64,000 nucleotides of DNA from Woeseia sp034521225 (lineage in GTDB: Bacteria; Pseudomonadota; Gammaproteobacteria; Steroidobacterales; Woeseiaceae). This document shows, piece after piece, positions 1-9,943 of this stretch. Under the pieces are notes generated by a model. It was given only the letters and a program-made list of their open reading frames with translations, had not been told where the DNA came from and searched no databases. The stretch covers positions 310,001 through 374,000 of the forward strand of contig JAXHMR010000002.1 of the NCBI GenBank assembly GCA_034521225.1, given 5' to 3'. The translations under genes were made by a program, and so were the position numbers. Position 1 is the first letter of the stretch, and every line of letters starts with the position of its first letter.

Positions 1-1
1 T

Positions 2-442
2 GTCGGCGTCATCATGAGCAACGCGGCACTTGCACGCGTCACGCGTTCGCTTGCTGTCGCATTGGAAGCCGGTCTGCCGATCAATGAAACACTGCGCACG
101 ATTTCTGACTCGATCGGCAATGTCTGGCTCGCGGAAAAGCTGAAGTCACTTAACGCGGGCGTAGAGCGGGGCGAGTCGCTGTCTTCGGTAGCCCGCAGCA
201 CGACACTGTTTACGCCCCTTGTATTGCAGATGATCGCACTCGGCGAAGAAACCGGTGCACTGCCGGAACTCCTTGACGAGTCGGCGGATTACTACAAGCG
301 CGAGGTCGACTACGACCTTGAGAACTTAAGCGCCGCACTCGAGCCCATCCTGATTGTAGCGGTCGGTGCCATGGTGCTGATACTGGCGCTGGGTGTGTTC
401 CTCCCCATGTGGGACATGGTTGCCAGGGCAAGGGCGGGTTAA
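2..442 (+). CDS. mshG: MshG, MSHA pilus inner-membrane platform protein (C-terminal part)
   Basis: The frame is open from the left edge, so the gene begins outside the window. About 146 residues are visible. They match the C-terminal half of the GspF/PilC family: a second cytoplasmic helical domain (ALEAGLPINETL, then LIALGEETGALPELL-like text) followed by one strong membrane segment (ILIVAVGAMVLILALGVFLP). In MSHA systems this platform protein sits in the inner membrane and works with the MshE ATPase to add pilin subunits. The prepilin genes that follow at once support MshG over a type II secretion GspF. The frame is intact to the stop. Confidence 0.88.
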   Translation, partial: VGVIMSNAALARVTRSLAVALEAGLPINETLRTISDSIGNVWLAEKLKSLNAGVERGESLSSVARSTTLFTPLVLQMIALGEETGALPELLDESADYYKREVDYDLENLSAALEPILIVAVGAMVLILALGVFLPMWDMVARARAG

Positions 443-480
443 CCGTGAATCGGCCGGGGGCATTGGTACTGGTGCAGACG

Positions 481-1021
481 ATGCGGCGCTTGCGAAGCGC
501 GGGCTTTTCGATGCTCGAACTCACGGTCGTCATTATTATTATCGGCGTATTGATGGTTGTCGCGATCAGCCGGTTGCTTCCTTACCTCGATGAGGCCGAG
601 CGCGTTGCGGTGCTGACCGTCGAAAGTCAACTCAAAAGTTCTCTGGTGATGGAGGCGGCTCAACGCATAGCACGCGGACAGTCTGCGAGCATTGCAGAAC
701 TGGAGCAGATGGATGCCGATGGAGCTGCTGCTGGAGCCGCCCGCAACCTATGCGGGTGTGTACGCAGGCGGCGGCACGGACCTGCCGGCACGTCACTGGT
801 ACTTCGATGCGGTCAGTAACCGGCTGGTCTACAAGACCGGTAAACCGTACGCACCTTCGGTACGGGATCACACTTTTGACAATCCGCAGTTCGCCGTGCG
901 CGTGATCTTCGAAGATCGTGACGCAGACGGCATTTTTAGTGCGCAAAATGATGAATTATATGGAATTAGGCTATTACGTGTAGCCGGCGCAGACTGGTTG
1001 TCCGGGGGAAGTAATTTCTGA
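481..1021 (+). CDS. MSHA minor prepilin, frameshifted
   Basis: Prepilin-like protein between mshG and mshA, in the place usually held by mshF/mshB. The ATG at 481 gives a short basic leader MRRLRSAG, then FSMLELTVV, a class III signal with Glu at +5. A GTG at 445 in the same frame is an alternative start. The frame breaks near 711-718: it ends in SIAELEQM, and the next frame continues with MELLLEPPATYAG and runs to the stop at 1021. The PPATYAG text resembles the conserved Pro-Pro-Ala-x-Tyr segment of MSHA pilin-like proteins. A single missing base explains the break. Confidence 0.75.
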
Positions 1022-1095
1022 CGTCAATCAGTATTTAATAAAGCGCTGTTCGGAATGACAGCGATGGTTCAAACCTCTGGAGTAAGGAAGACACT

Positions 1096-1651
1096 ATGAA
1101 TAGGGTAACTACACGCGGCTTCACGCTCATCGAGCTGGTAGTCGTCATTGCACTGCTCGGTATCCTGGCGGCGTTTGCCCTGCCGCGGTTTGCGTCACTG
1201 GAAAGTGAAGCACGTGCTGCGACAGTTCAGGGGCTTGCTGGCAGTCTGCGCAGTGCCTCGGCAATGGCGCATGGCCTGTATCTGCGCGCAGGGCAGCCCG
1301 GCAACGGTCGACATGGAAGGTGAAACAATCACTATTGCGAATGGCTATCCGGATGCTGCGAGTGCTGCTAATACACTGTCGGATCTGACCGGCTTTAGCG
1401 CTGGCGCGCCCTCCGGTAGCTCTGTCACCATTCAGAAGGATGGTGCGACAGACGCCGCTAACTGTTCAGTGCAATACACCGAGGCAACCACCGGCGCACC
1501 GAGCATTGTCGACTGCGATGAATTACCGGGCTGCTGGAATGCGTTTGCCGGCCGACCTGTCCCGGGGACATCCAGCGTAGCGCGGCGATCGCATGAACCT
1601 GGCAATCAGACCCAGTACGAGATCGCCACGTCGCTACGCTCCTCGCGATGA
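1096..1651 (+). CDS. mshA: MshA major pilin, frameshifted
   Basis: Leader MNRVTTRG followed by FTLIELVVVIALLGILAAF is a classic type IV pilin signal with Glu at +5; the ATG at 1096 sits just after an AGTAAGGA-like ribosome site. The N-terminal helix runs to about 1290, then the frame shifts and continues as TVDMEGETITIANGYPDA, typical of MshA globular domains. Cysteines at NCSVQY and VDCDELPGC probably form the C-terminal disulfide. The natural stop seems lost: after GC near 1540 the frame reads on into a palindromic repeat and stops at 1651, so a second indel near 1540 is likely. Confidence 0.82.
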
Positions 1652-1653
1652 CG
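1573..1653. repeat. Palindromic repeat, copy 1
   Basis: Imperfect inverted repeat of the family found at 14 places in the window. The ends are GCGTAGCGCGGCGATC on the left and GAGATCGCCACGTCGCTACG with CTCCTCGCGATGACG on the right. It follows the end of mshA and is partly read as protein when the mshA frame is extended. Confidence 0.8.
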
Positions 1654-1728
1654 AGTACCGCCGTATGAATCATCTCGATGATGCAGGGCCTGCTCCGATA
1701 GAGTGCAGAATGATCATCTATCCGCAGA

Positions 1729-2233
1729 TTGCAGTTGCCGGCACAAGCCGGTTTCGCGAGCTGTGCCGTCGCCCGCGAGTCCGGTCTGACGGTGGTCGAA
1801 CTGATACTCGTCATCGTTATCATCGGCATCCTTGGCGCCCTGGCGGGTCCGCGATTTTTCGACAACCGTACTTTCGATGAACGTGCCTATGCCGAAGAGC
1901 TGGCATCGGCACTGCGTTATGCGCAAAAAGTAGCCGTCGGCAGCGGCTGCCGAGTAAGGGCCGACGTTGCGCCGGACTGGTTACATCCTCGCGTTGCAGT
2001 CTGGTGCGGCGGGACATTGCGATCCCTCCGACGCCAGCTTTCCCGAGCCCGTCCTGTTGTCAACAGGCCAGTCTGCCTCTGGCTCAGCCCCGTCGGGCGT
2101 GACGGCCGCCATGCCTCTGACCTTTGTCTTCGATCCACTAGGCCGCACCAATCTGGGGTCGAATCAATTTATTTCCATCGGACCGCATACGCTGAACATC
2201 CAGGCCGATAGCGGTTTGGTGACCGGCCCATGA
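1729..2233 (+). CDS. mshC: MshC, MSHA minor pilin, frameshifted
   Basis: A GspH/MshC-type minor pseudopilin. The prepilin signal is VARESG followed by LTVVELILVIVIIGILGALA, with Glu at +5. No ATG is well placed; the TTG at 1729 gives a leader of usual length but is a guess. The frame breaks near 1970-1985: GCRVRADVAPDW changes to TGYILALQSGAAGHCDPSD and runs to 2233. The C-terminal part (PLTFVFDPLGRTN) is typical of MshC. The stop TGA overlaps the ATG of mshD (ATGA at 2230-2233), which points to translational coupling. Confidence 0.75.
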
Positions 2234-2820
2234 CAAGACCAATCGTCATCGCGAGCGCAGCGCGGCGATCCGGCAGCGTCATTGCGAGCGCAGCGTGGCA
2301 ATCTCGTGAAGCTGGCACCGACGGTTCCGGCACGAGGTCGCCACGTCGCTTCGCTCCTCGCGATGACGGCATTGCTTTACAGCGCGGCGTCACGCTCGTC
2401 GAGCTGCTGGTGTCTATCGTAATCGTAGCCATCGCCGCCGGCGCCGTCCTCGGCGTACTGGCGTCGAACACGGCGGCCAGCGCGGACCCGATGATCCGCC
2501 ACCAGGCATCGGCAATTGCCGAGGCCTATCTCGAGGAAATTCTGCTCCGCGCATATGCAGACCCGGATGGCGCCGACGGCGAAGGTAGCCGCGCCGCCTA
2601 TGACGATCTCGACGACTACGACGGCCTCGTCGATGCCCCTCCGCGCGACCAGTTCGGAACCCCGATCGCCGGGCTCGCGGCATACACTGTTTCGGTTAAT
2701 GTCAGCAATTCTTCAGCACTGCCGTCTGTTCCGGCAGCTGATGCCGTGCGCATCGACGTCACGGTCAGCCGGGGCGCCGACGTCAGCCTGACGCTGAGCG
2801 GCTACCGCACCCGGTACTGA
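2230..2820 (+). CDS. mshD: MshD, MSHA minor pilin with a repeat-derived leader
   Basis: 196 residues from the ATG that overlaps the mshC stop. Residues from about 54 onwards are a normal prepilin: G then VTLVELLVSIVIVAIAAGA with Glu at +5, followed by the MshD-type region with HQASAIAEAYLEEIL and a Cys-free C-terminus ending YRTRY. Residues 5-47 are encoded by a palindromic repeat. The leader would therefore be about 53 residues, while MSHA prepilin leaders are usually 6-25. No ATG, GTG or TTG lies in frame between the repeat and the pilin signal, so the coupled start at 2230 is the best available; an ATT at 2371 is the only close alternative. The mature pilin would be unchanged after cleavage. 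Confidence 0.85.
   Translation: MTRPIVIASAARRSGSVIASAAWQSREAGTDGSGTRSPRRFAPRDDGIALQRGVTLVELLVSIVIVAIAAGAVLGVLASNTAASADPMIRHQASAIAEAYLEEILLRAYADPDGADGEGSRAAYDDLDDYDGLVDAPPRDQFGTPIAGLAAYTVSVNVSNSSALPSVPAADAVRIDVTVSRGADVSLTLSGYRTRY
2244..2368. repeat. Palindromic repeat, copy 2, inside the 5' end of mshD
   Basis: Two left half-units (CGTCATCGCGAGCGCAGCG and CGTCATTGCGAGCGCAGCG) are followed by one right half-unit ending CTCCTCGCGATGACGG. It lies between the mshD ATG at 2230 and the part coding for the pilin signal. It is read through in frame without a stop. Confidence 0.85.
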
Positions 2821-2824
2821 TGCC

Positions 2825-3758
2825 ATGAAGCACGGACATCAAGCGTCTACACCCGAAGGCCTTCGCTGCAACGGAGCCGAGATCGCCTGCGCCATAAAGC
2901 ACCGGCAACAGGCGTTCACACTGGTCGAGCTGATCGTGACCATCGTCATCAGCTCGATCGTCGTCTCGTTCATGGCAATGTTCATCGCGGGCCCGATTGC
3001 TGCTTTCGACGATCAAACACGGCGCGCGGAACTCGTCGACCTGGCCGAAAGCGCGTTACGGCGTCTCGCCCGGGACGTACGTCGGGCATTGCCAAACAGT
3101 GTGCGCGTCACTGCAACGGGTGGGACGGTGGCCCTCGAGATGCTCAACTCCGTGGATGGCGTCCGTTACCGGGAGCAACGCCGCCGCCGGTCGACCCGGA
3201 CAGCCAGCTCGATTTCAGCAGCGCGGACGGCGCACTTCAACAGCGTCGGCCAGTTTACGTCGATCACGCGTGCCGTTTTCATCGACGAACCATTACCTTT
3301 CGATCTACAACGTCGGTGTGCCGGGCGCGGACGCCTACGAGCTCGCCAACGTCATCACGCCGGCCAATACACGCATCGACATAGATGACGCAGCCACGCC
3401 CGGCGAGGACAGGATTACGCTGACGCCGTCGTTCCGCTTCGCTTTTGGGTCGCCGGGCCAGCGGCTGTTCCTGGTCGATGGCCCGGTAACTTACCTTTGT
3501 GACCCCGGTGCCGGAACCTTGCGCCGCTATGCGGGCTATTCAATTACAGCGAACCAGTCGAGCCGTGACAGCCATGCGGAACTGGTGGGTGCCGGCGCGA
3601 CGGAAACACTGATCACGAATCGCGTCAGTGCCTGCGAACTGAACTATGCCCCGGGCACGGCTCAGCGTGCCGGGCTTGTCACGCTGACGATTTCCGTCAG
3701 CGAAGCCGGTGAGACAGTGTCGCTGTTGCACCAGGTGCACGTCGACAATGTGCCATAG
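2825..3758 (+). CDS. mshO: MshO, MSHA minor pilin, frameshifted
   Basis: Five bases after the mshD stop. The ATG at 2825 gives a 30-residue leader ending HRQQA, then FTLVELIVTIVISSIVVSF; position -1 is Ala rather than Gly. The protein continues through LARDVRRALPNSVRV, then changes frame near 3175, 3231 and 3290. Fragments in the three frames join as PPVDPDSQLDFSSADG, FNSVGQFTSI and HYLSIYNVGVPGADAYELAN. The last 150 residues are clean and end VDNVP. MshO is a large minor pilin thought to sit in the tip complex. Order and length fit the family; breaks are probably sequencing indels. Confidence 0.8.
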
Positions 3759-3770
3759 CGGAGCGCGACA

Positions 3771-4184
3771 ATGATCCCTGGACTTGCACGCAATGATGAC
3801 GGTTTCTCGCTGGTACCGGCCTTGTTCCTGCTGATCGTACTCGCTGCCCTCGGTGCCGTGGCCGTGCGCCTGACCGCGGTGCAGCAGCAGACGGTGGTGC
3901 TGGCAACGCAGGGAGCCCGCGCTTATGCGGCGGCCAAGGCCGGCATCGAGGCTGCCACCTACGATGCACTGGTCAACGGTAACTGTGGTTCGCAATCGAT
4001 CCCGCTGACCGAAGGCGGCCTGTCGGGCTTTGTCGTCGAGGCGCAGTGCACGAGCACGACCCATGCTGAAGGCGGCAGCACGAGCACCGTCTACGTCATC
4101 GACGCGTTCGCGCAGGCGGGCAGCTACGGCAGTCCGGATTATGTGTCCCGCCGGGTGCGCGCGACCGTTACGGATGCATCGTAA
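3771..4184 (+). CDS. mshP: MshP, MSHA biogenesis protein
   Basis: Intact 137-residue protein. A short N-terminal stretch with NDDGFSLVPALFLLIVLAALGAVAVRL gives a prepilin-like membrane helix without the usual Glu at +5, as in PilX/MshP-type proteins. Residues GARAYAAAKAGIEAATYDAL match the conserved AxxAARAG(I/M)EWA-like segment of MshP. It lies between mshO and mshQ as in Vibrio MSHA operons, 12 bases after the mshO stop. Confidence 0.85.
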   Translation: MIPGLARNDDGFSLVPALFLLIVLAALGAVAVRLTAVQQQTVVLATQGARAYAAAKAGIEAATYDALVNGNCGSQSIPLTEGGLSGFVVEAQCTSTTHAEGGSTSTVYVIDAFAQAGSYGSPDYVSRRVRATVTDAS

Positions 4185-4199
4185 TTATGGAGTCCGGTC

Positions 4200-7100
4200 A
4201 TGACTGATCAAATGTTTGCCAGCTGGCGCCGTGTGCTCCCGCGCGTCTGCGCGGTCGGGCTGCTGGCGGCGAGCGCGCCGCTCGCGGCAATGCCGGTCTG
4301 CGTGAGCGAAACCGTCAGCGGCGAGGACTTCCTCGGGATCTCCGGCAGCAGTGACAGCAATGTGATTGGCGTTGGCAGCCGCTGGCGAAATCCATCGTTA
4401 CTGACGGTACAGCATGGACGCAAATGCCGAGCCCCATCAAACAGGATGATCTGCTTGACGTTTCTGTAGTGGACGCAGCAACGGCATTCGCGGTCGGCGA
4501 AGACGGCACGGCGATACGCCTGGTCAGCGGGTCGTGGGTGGATATTTCCGGGTTTGCACCGGGCAAGAGTAACCTGTATGGCGTCTGGGCCGCTTCGGGG
4601 AACGAGGTCTACGCCGTCGGTCAGAAAGGCCTGATCTACCGCTTCGACGGCAACAACTGGTCGAACGAAAGTTCGGCGGCCGGCACCGACAAGCGCGATG
4701 TTGTGGATGTCTGGGGTGATGCCAACTACGTCTACGCGATGAACGAACGCGGCGAGGTCTACATTTACGATCGCCAGGCCAATAACTGGACCGGCGTAAA
4801 CGATGAATGCCGCTGCAGGCAACGATGTCCGGGCCTTGTGGGGCGATGGCGAGGGCAACCTGTACATGGTGCATAAGGACGAAGTCCTGCGGAACGATGG
4901 CAACAGTTGCCAGGTCGTAGCCAGCGCCGGGGACGACCTGTACGGCATTTATGGCAGCCCCGACGGCCAGATCTACGCTGGCGGCGAAGACGGTACCGTG
5001 CTGTACTTCGACGGTAGCACGTGGCAGGAATCGACCGAGGCGGATGACGATATCCGGGATGTGTGGGTCTCGTCCACCGGCACGGTGTACTACGGCGGCG
5101 AGAAAGGTGAGGTGACCATCTGCACGGTGCCGGTGCCAAATGTCGTTGGCGACTGGCCGCTCGATGACTGCACGCTGGGATTCGACGGTAGCGCCGTCAT
5201 CGACGCCGGCCCAAACGGCCTGGACGGCGTATCGACTGGCGGCATCGTTGTGGAGCCGGACGGGCAGATGTGCAGCGCCGCCGGTTTCAACGGCAGTTCA
5301 TCGTACGTCTCCGTGCCGGACAATGCGGCGCTCGATCTTGCTGAAGGCGTAAGCCTGGCTGTCTGGATACGCCACAACAGCGGTTCGCTGAAAAACTGGG
5401 AAGCCATTGCCGCCAAGGGAGACAGCGCCTACCGGCTGCACCTGAACGGCGGTTGCGCAATTTCAGATTCCCTGCCCGGCAATACGCGACACGGCATTAC
5501 CTTCGGCCTGAACGGCGGCTGCGCGGGCGCGGACCTGAACAGCAACGTCGTGCCGAGCCCGGGTGTCTGGTACCACGTTGCCGCGACCTACGACCGGTCC
5601 GAGATGCGTATCTACATCAATGGCAACCTGGTCAATACCGCCAGTTACTCCGCGGCCATCAACACGAATAATTTCGCGCTGTTCATTGGTGAGAACTCGC
5701 AACAGCGCAACCGCTACTGGAACGGCGATGTCGATGAGCTCGTAATCTGGGACGCAGCGATTACGCAAGCGGAAATTGATGATCATATGAACCGGACACG
5801 GCCCTGCAATTCCTGCGCTGCTGCCGAGTTCACTATCACGCATGATGGCTACGGCATACACTGCGTGGATGAGACGGTCGGCATTGAAGTGGTCGACAGC
5901 CTGTCTGGCACGCCGCGTCTCGACTACGACGCCCAGGTGACGCTCGATACGCAGACCGGCAACGGCACGTGGACACTGGTCAGCGGCAGCGGGGTGTTCG
6001 CCGACGCGACTGCGGACGATGGTGTTGCAACCTACGACTGGCCGCTCGGCGAGTCCGAGGCAACGTTTGCGCTGTCGTACACGCAAGGTCCGGCAGTGTT
6101 CGATATGGACGTGTACCAGACCTCCGATCCCGGCATTCGCGACACCGATGCGGAAGGGCCGATGACGTTCTCCGCCAGCGGCTTCAGCGTGACGGCGGCA
6201 CCGCTCGCGAACCCGCCGGGCATCGTCGTGCCATTCGCGTCATCGCAGGTGGCGGCGGTGGATTTCCCGATCTACATCACGGCTTATGGGCAGACGCCGT
6301 CAGACCCGGCGTGCGGTGTCATCGAGACCTACGATGGCACCAAGGACCTGAAGACCTGGTTTGATTTTGCAAACCCGGTTAACGGCAGCATTGCGCCGAC
6401 GGTCGATGGCGTTGCGGCAGCAACATCGGAGGCCGCCGCCGTTGCGCAAGCGGTGGTCTTCAGCAATGGCCAGGCGGCCGTGACGGGCCGTTACAAGGAT
6501 GCGGGCCGTATCCAGCTCAGTTTCGCCGATGACAATGTCGCCGACCCGAACCTGCCCGATGGCATCCGCGGGGCGACGGCGCCATTCGTCGTCAAGCCCT
6601 TCGCATTCGTTTTGTCCGGCATCGAGGATGCGAACGGCGTACCGAACCCGGCCGCAACCGATGCAACGGGCGCGGCATTCACCGCGGCGGGCCGGCCGTT
6701 CGCGGTAACGGTGACGGCGCTTGATGCCGACGGCGATGCAACGCCGAACTACGGCCGGGAACTGATACCGGAAACCGTCATGCTCACCGCCAACCTCGTC
6801 AGCCCGGCCGGCGGCAACAACCCGCGGATCACGTCCGGCACCGGGTTCGGCGCGTTCGCCGGCGGCCAGGCGACTGGCAATGACTTCGCCTGGCCCGAAA
6901 CGGGCATCATCACGCTGACGCCATCGGTAGGCGACGGTGATTATCTCGGCGCGGGCAATGTGACGGGCATCGATTCCGGCAACGTCGGCCGCTTCCATCC
7001 GGATCATTTTACGGCCGCGTTGAACGCACCGATGTTCAGGACAGCATGCAGCGCCGGCTCCTTTACCTACCTGGGCCAGCCGTTCACGTACTCGGTACCG

Positions 7101-7946
7101 CCGGCAATCACGACGACGGCGCGCGCGACAGACGGCAGCGTGACGCAGAATTACGCGGGCGCCTTCTTCCGCATTGACAACAGCACGTTACAGAACCGCA
7201 GCTATACGTCGGCCAATGGCACGCTGGATACGTCCGGTGTACCGGGTAGCGCCGGTGATCCGGCCGTTGCGGACCTCGGCAACGGTGTCGCGGCACTGAC
7301 GTTCGATGCAGGCGCCGGTCTTGTCTACGACAGAAGCGTGCCGGAGATGCCGTTCAGCGCCGACATTGCCTTGAGCATCGATGTCATCGATGCAGACGGC
7401 GTCACGGCACTGACCAACCCGGTGACGTTCGGGGCCGGCAGCGGTATCGTGTTCGACGCAGGCGCCCAGATGCGCTACGGACGCATACGGCTGGTGAATT
7501 CGATCGGTTCGGAACTGGTCAACCTGAACGTGCCGATGCGCGCCGAGTATTTCGCAGGCAGTGCGATGGGCTTCGTGTCCAATGCGGACGACAGCTGCAG
7601 CGCGGACATTGCGCTGTCACTGGGCGCGTTCACGGACAACCTGGCGGCCGGAGAAACCTGTGTCATTGAAAGCGGTGCACCGGGCAGCAGCGGTGCAGGC
7701 TGTGCAGCGCCCGGACCGGCGGGCCTGCGCTATCGCGAGCCGCCGCTGGCCGGCGACTTCAACCTGTATCTGCAGGCGCCGGGCGATGGCAACGATGGCA
7801 GCACAACGATAACGGCCGATGTGCCAGCTTGGCTGCGATTCGACTGGAACGCGGCGCTACCGGGTCTCGAGAACCCGGCCGGCACGGCAACGTTCGGTAT
7901 CTACCGCGGCGAGGACCGCCGCATCTATACGCGCGAGCTTTATTAG
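4200..7946 (+). CDS. mshQ: MshQ, large MSHA surface protein with a LamG domain, frameshifted
   Basis: About 1245 residues when three frame segments are joined (breaks near 4395-4430 and 4795-4800). It starts with an export signal, VCAVGLLAASAPLAAMPVC. Residues of about 80-310 contain repeated 'YGVWAASGNEVYAVGQ' and 'RALWGDGEGNLYMV' motifs that suggest a beta-propeller. A concanavalin/LamG-type domain follows: FNGSSSYVSVPDNAALDLAEG through WYHVAATYDRSEMRIYINGN and DELVIWDAAITQAEID. The C-terminal 700 residues are the Cys-bearing region found in MshQ (DUF6701-like), ending in RFDWNAALPGLENPAGTATF. It closes the operon and is probably an outer-surface adhesin or tip component. Confidence 0.82.
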
Positions 7947-7953
7947 TGCTGGC

Positions 7954-8493
7954 TTAGTCAAGCGCGCCGTTCATGCGCAGCCGGAACTGCATGAAGAAAA
8001 CGCCATCGATCGTCGGGTCCACGACATTCGCGTGCGCGAGGTCGTGCACGGCCTTTTTCGGCAGGTAGGTGAGGTTGATACCCGCATACCGGTTGCCGAC
8101 CGACACGACCGGCAATACACCCGGGAACACGTTGCCGTCGTTGATGTCCTCACGCGTCATCAGGAATGCTACGAGGCCGGCGTCGAAATACATGCCGCCA
8201 AACCGCTCCGTCATCAGCAGCCGCCGCTTGAGGCCGGCGCCAGCCATGTACGTCATGTTCTCGAGGCTGTCCGTAAAACCGCTGGCGTTGACGGATTTGA
8301 TCCATCGCGACCTGGGCTCGAACTCGTACTCGAAACCAACGCCGACGTTGTCCTCGTTCCAGTCATACTGCGAATTGACATGGTAGGACTTGCCGTTGAT
8401 GACGAAGTCGAAGTTACCGGCTTCAACGGGCCGGGAAAATGCGCCAATGACGACTGACGCGACGAGGATTGCTGCCAAGCGATAAGTATCCAT
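7954..8493 (-). CDS. PagP-like outer-membrane beta-barrel protein
   Basis: Intact 179-residue protein read towards mshQ. Residues 1-25 are a signal peptide ending PVEAG. The mature part resembles the PagP/antimicrobial-peptide-resistance barrel family: NGKSYHVN, YDWNEDNVGVGFEYEF, the small-residue turn SLENMTYMAGAG, and FLMTREDINDGNVFPGVLPV, close in pattern to the PagP 'TAR-D-i-PfPgaLP' segment. PagP transfers palmitate to lipid A in the outer membrane. The catalytic residues cannot be assigned safely from sequence alone, so acyltransferase activity is only inferred. It is convergent with mshQ, 7 bases apart. Confidence 0.5.
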   Translation of the reverse strand: MDTYRLAAILVASVVIGAFSRPVEAGNFDFVINGKSYHVNSQYDWNEDNVGVGFEYEFEPRSRWIKSVNASGFTDSLENMTYMAGAGLKRRLLMTERFGGMYFDAGLVAFLMTREDINDGNVFPGVLPVVSVGNRYAGINLTYLPKKAVHDLAHANVVDPTIDGVFFMQFRLRMNGALD

Positions 8494-8658
8494 GGCCTAG
8501 TATAAAGCAAGGGCCATGCCAGTATTTTTTATCATTTATAATCAATTGGTTAATAAGATTAAATGTTTAGGTGTAAAGCTGACCGACAGATGGTGGTAGT
8601 ACTTGTGTGACGCAGTTCACATTTTTTCTTATTATGTACACTTTAGATTGCTGCACGG
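8494..8658. other. AT-rich intergenic region at the island edge
   Basis: Base composition drops sharply in GC compared with the MSHA operon. It should carry the promoter of the PagP-like gene (reverse) and of the polysaccharide genes (forward). No convincing promoter or coding region could be fixed. Confidence 0.4.
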
Positions 8659-9021
8659 TGTCCGACAGACGCACCAGAATACTCACAGCAGTAATTCGTT
8701 TCGTAAGAAATTTCGACAATTGTTTGTATCCAGTACCCCGACTGTTCGGTTCCGAAAGACATGGTGATGTATGCTCTACATAAGTGATTACACCAAGCGG
8801 TGCCCTTGATTCGATTTGTCGTTTAACAGCAACAAGATCTGCTGGCAAAGGTCTCATCTCATTGAATATAGAATTATTTCGGCGCACGCGTTCAGAAACC
8901 TGCAGCAGCTACAGAAGTCCGCCAGTATCAATCCTTCTGAAGTGTGGTTGGCGCATGCAAGACTTGAAGGCTTCGTCTCCGTTGGTCTGAAATCAAGTAT
9001 GTATAGTCAGCCTGGAATCTA
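8659..9021 (+). CDS. Unidentified short gene at the start of the polysaccharide island, frameshifted
   Basis: Three frame segments can be joined: from GTG at 8659 (SDRRTRILTAVIRFVRNFDN to GSERHGDV), then ITPSGALDSICRLTATRS, then FRNLQQLQKSASINPSEVW and HARLEGFVSVGLKSS to a TAG at 9019-9021. The TAG abuts the GTG of the next gene, which argues that this frame is real. I do not recognise the family. It could also be the 3' remainder of a longer gene. Confidence 0.3.
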
Positions 9022-9930
9022 GTGAGAAAGATCTGGCTCGCCGTTTTTGCGATTTTTGTACTTTTTTTCCTCTCCCATTACTTAAGAGAAATAGAGAGGC
9101 TTTCCTTGGCATTTCCAAAATGGATATTCGATTCATTGTCCTCGCGGCAATTAGTCACTTGTTCTATTTCCTGGCGATAGTATCGACGTAGTTCCAAGTA
9201 TTGGGAGCGCCGTGACCAATAACGTGAGCTTTTGGGAAGGTTTGTCACAAATATTGCTCGTTAACTTTTGGTAAATACATTCCTGGTAAGGTCTGGGGCA
9301 TGACTGCCCGTGGCGTACGACTTCAGGGAGATGGGATTGGGATGACGATATAGTGCGAGCCACATATATTGAAGCAATCAATTCTGCTGTCGACCGGCGC
9401 ATGGTTAGGCCTTTTAGCCGCATATTACAGCTTTAGTCATGCGATCTATCTTTTAGCTGCTATTGGGATTTCGTCCCTGATTTTATTCCATAACTACGGA
9501 ATCCAATTGGTGAGTAAAGCTATACGGGCGCTTCCCAAAGTTAGGGGCTTCGCAAGCGTGTTTGATGCACATTTAAGATCATCGAAACTTTACGATTTCG
9601 GCGAGTTACATTTCGGTTTGGATCTGTCTGTCAGCTGCTTTTTTATTCTTGAGTCAATCTATTCTAACTTTTGAATTTACCCTGGCCAATTTGTCTATAT
9701 TCTGCTCAGCCTCACCGCTGGTTATGTTGGTGGATTCTTGGCCGTCTTTGCTCCTGGAGGGGTTGGCGTTGGGGAGGCATCGGAGCAACCATTTAAGTTC
9801 TGTCTTTCCGTTTGAAGAGGCGCTCTTGTTGATGTTGATGTTTAGAGTGTGGACGATAGTGGTTGAGCTACTGGCCGGCTCTATTGTAATCACTCGCTAT
9901 TATGCTGAGATGTCGACCGCGAAGCGGTAA
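9022..9930 (+). CDS. UPF0104 / lysylphosphatidylglycerol-synthase-type membrane protein, frameshifted
   Basis: The GTG at 9022 opens a membrane protein (RKIWLAVFAIFVLFFLSHYL). Key family motifs appear in different frames: GKYIPGKVWG near 9270-9300, FAPGGVGVGEA near 9745-9778, and FRVWTIVVELLAG near 9843-9880. These are characteristic of the YbhN/UPF0104 family, multi-pass membrane proteins often found in polysaccharide clusters and related to the flippase domain of MprF. At least four frame changes lie between the ends. The expected length, about 300 residues, fits. A lipid or sugar-lipid transport role is inferred from the family. Confidence 0.65.
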
Positions 9931-9943
9931 CTAAATAATTTCA

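Noticed and set aside
4380..4810. Programmed frameshifting in mshQ
   Set aside because: No slippery heptamer or stimulatory structure was seen, and similar breaks occur in unrelated genes across the window.
8567..8887. 106-residue reverse ORF in the AT-rich region
   Set aside because: No similarity or ribosome site, and it is opposite a forward frame that is coupled to the next gene.
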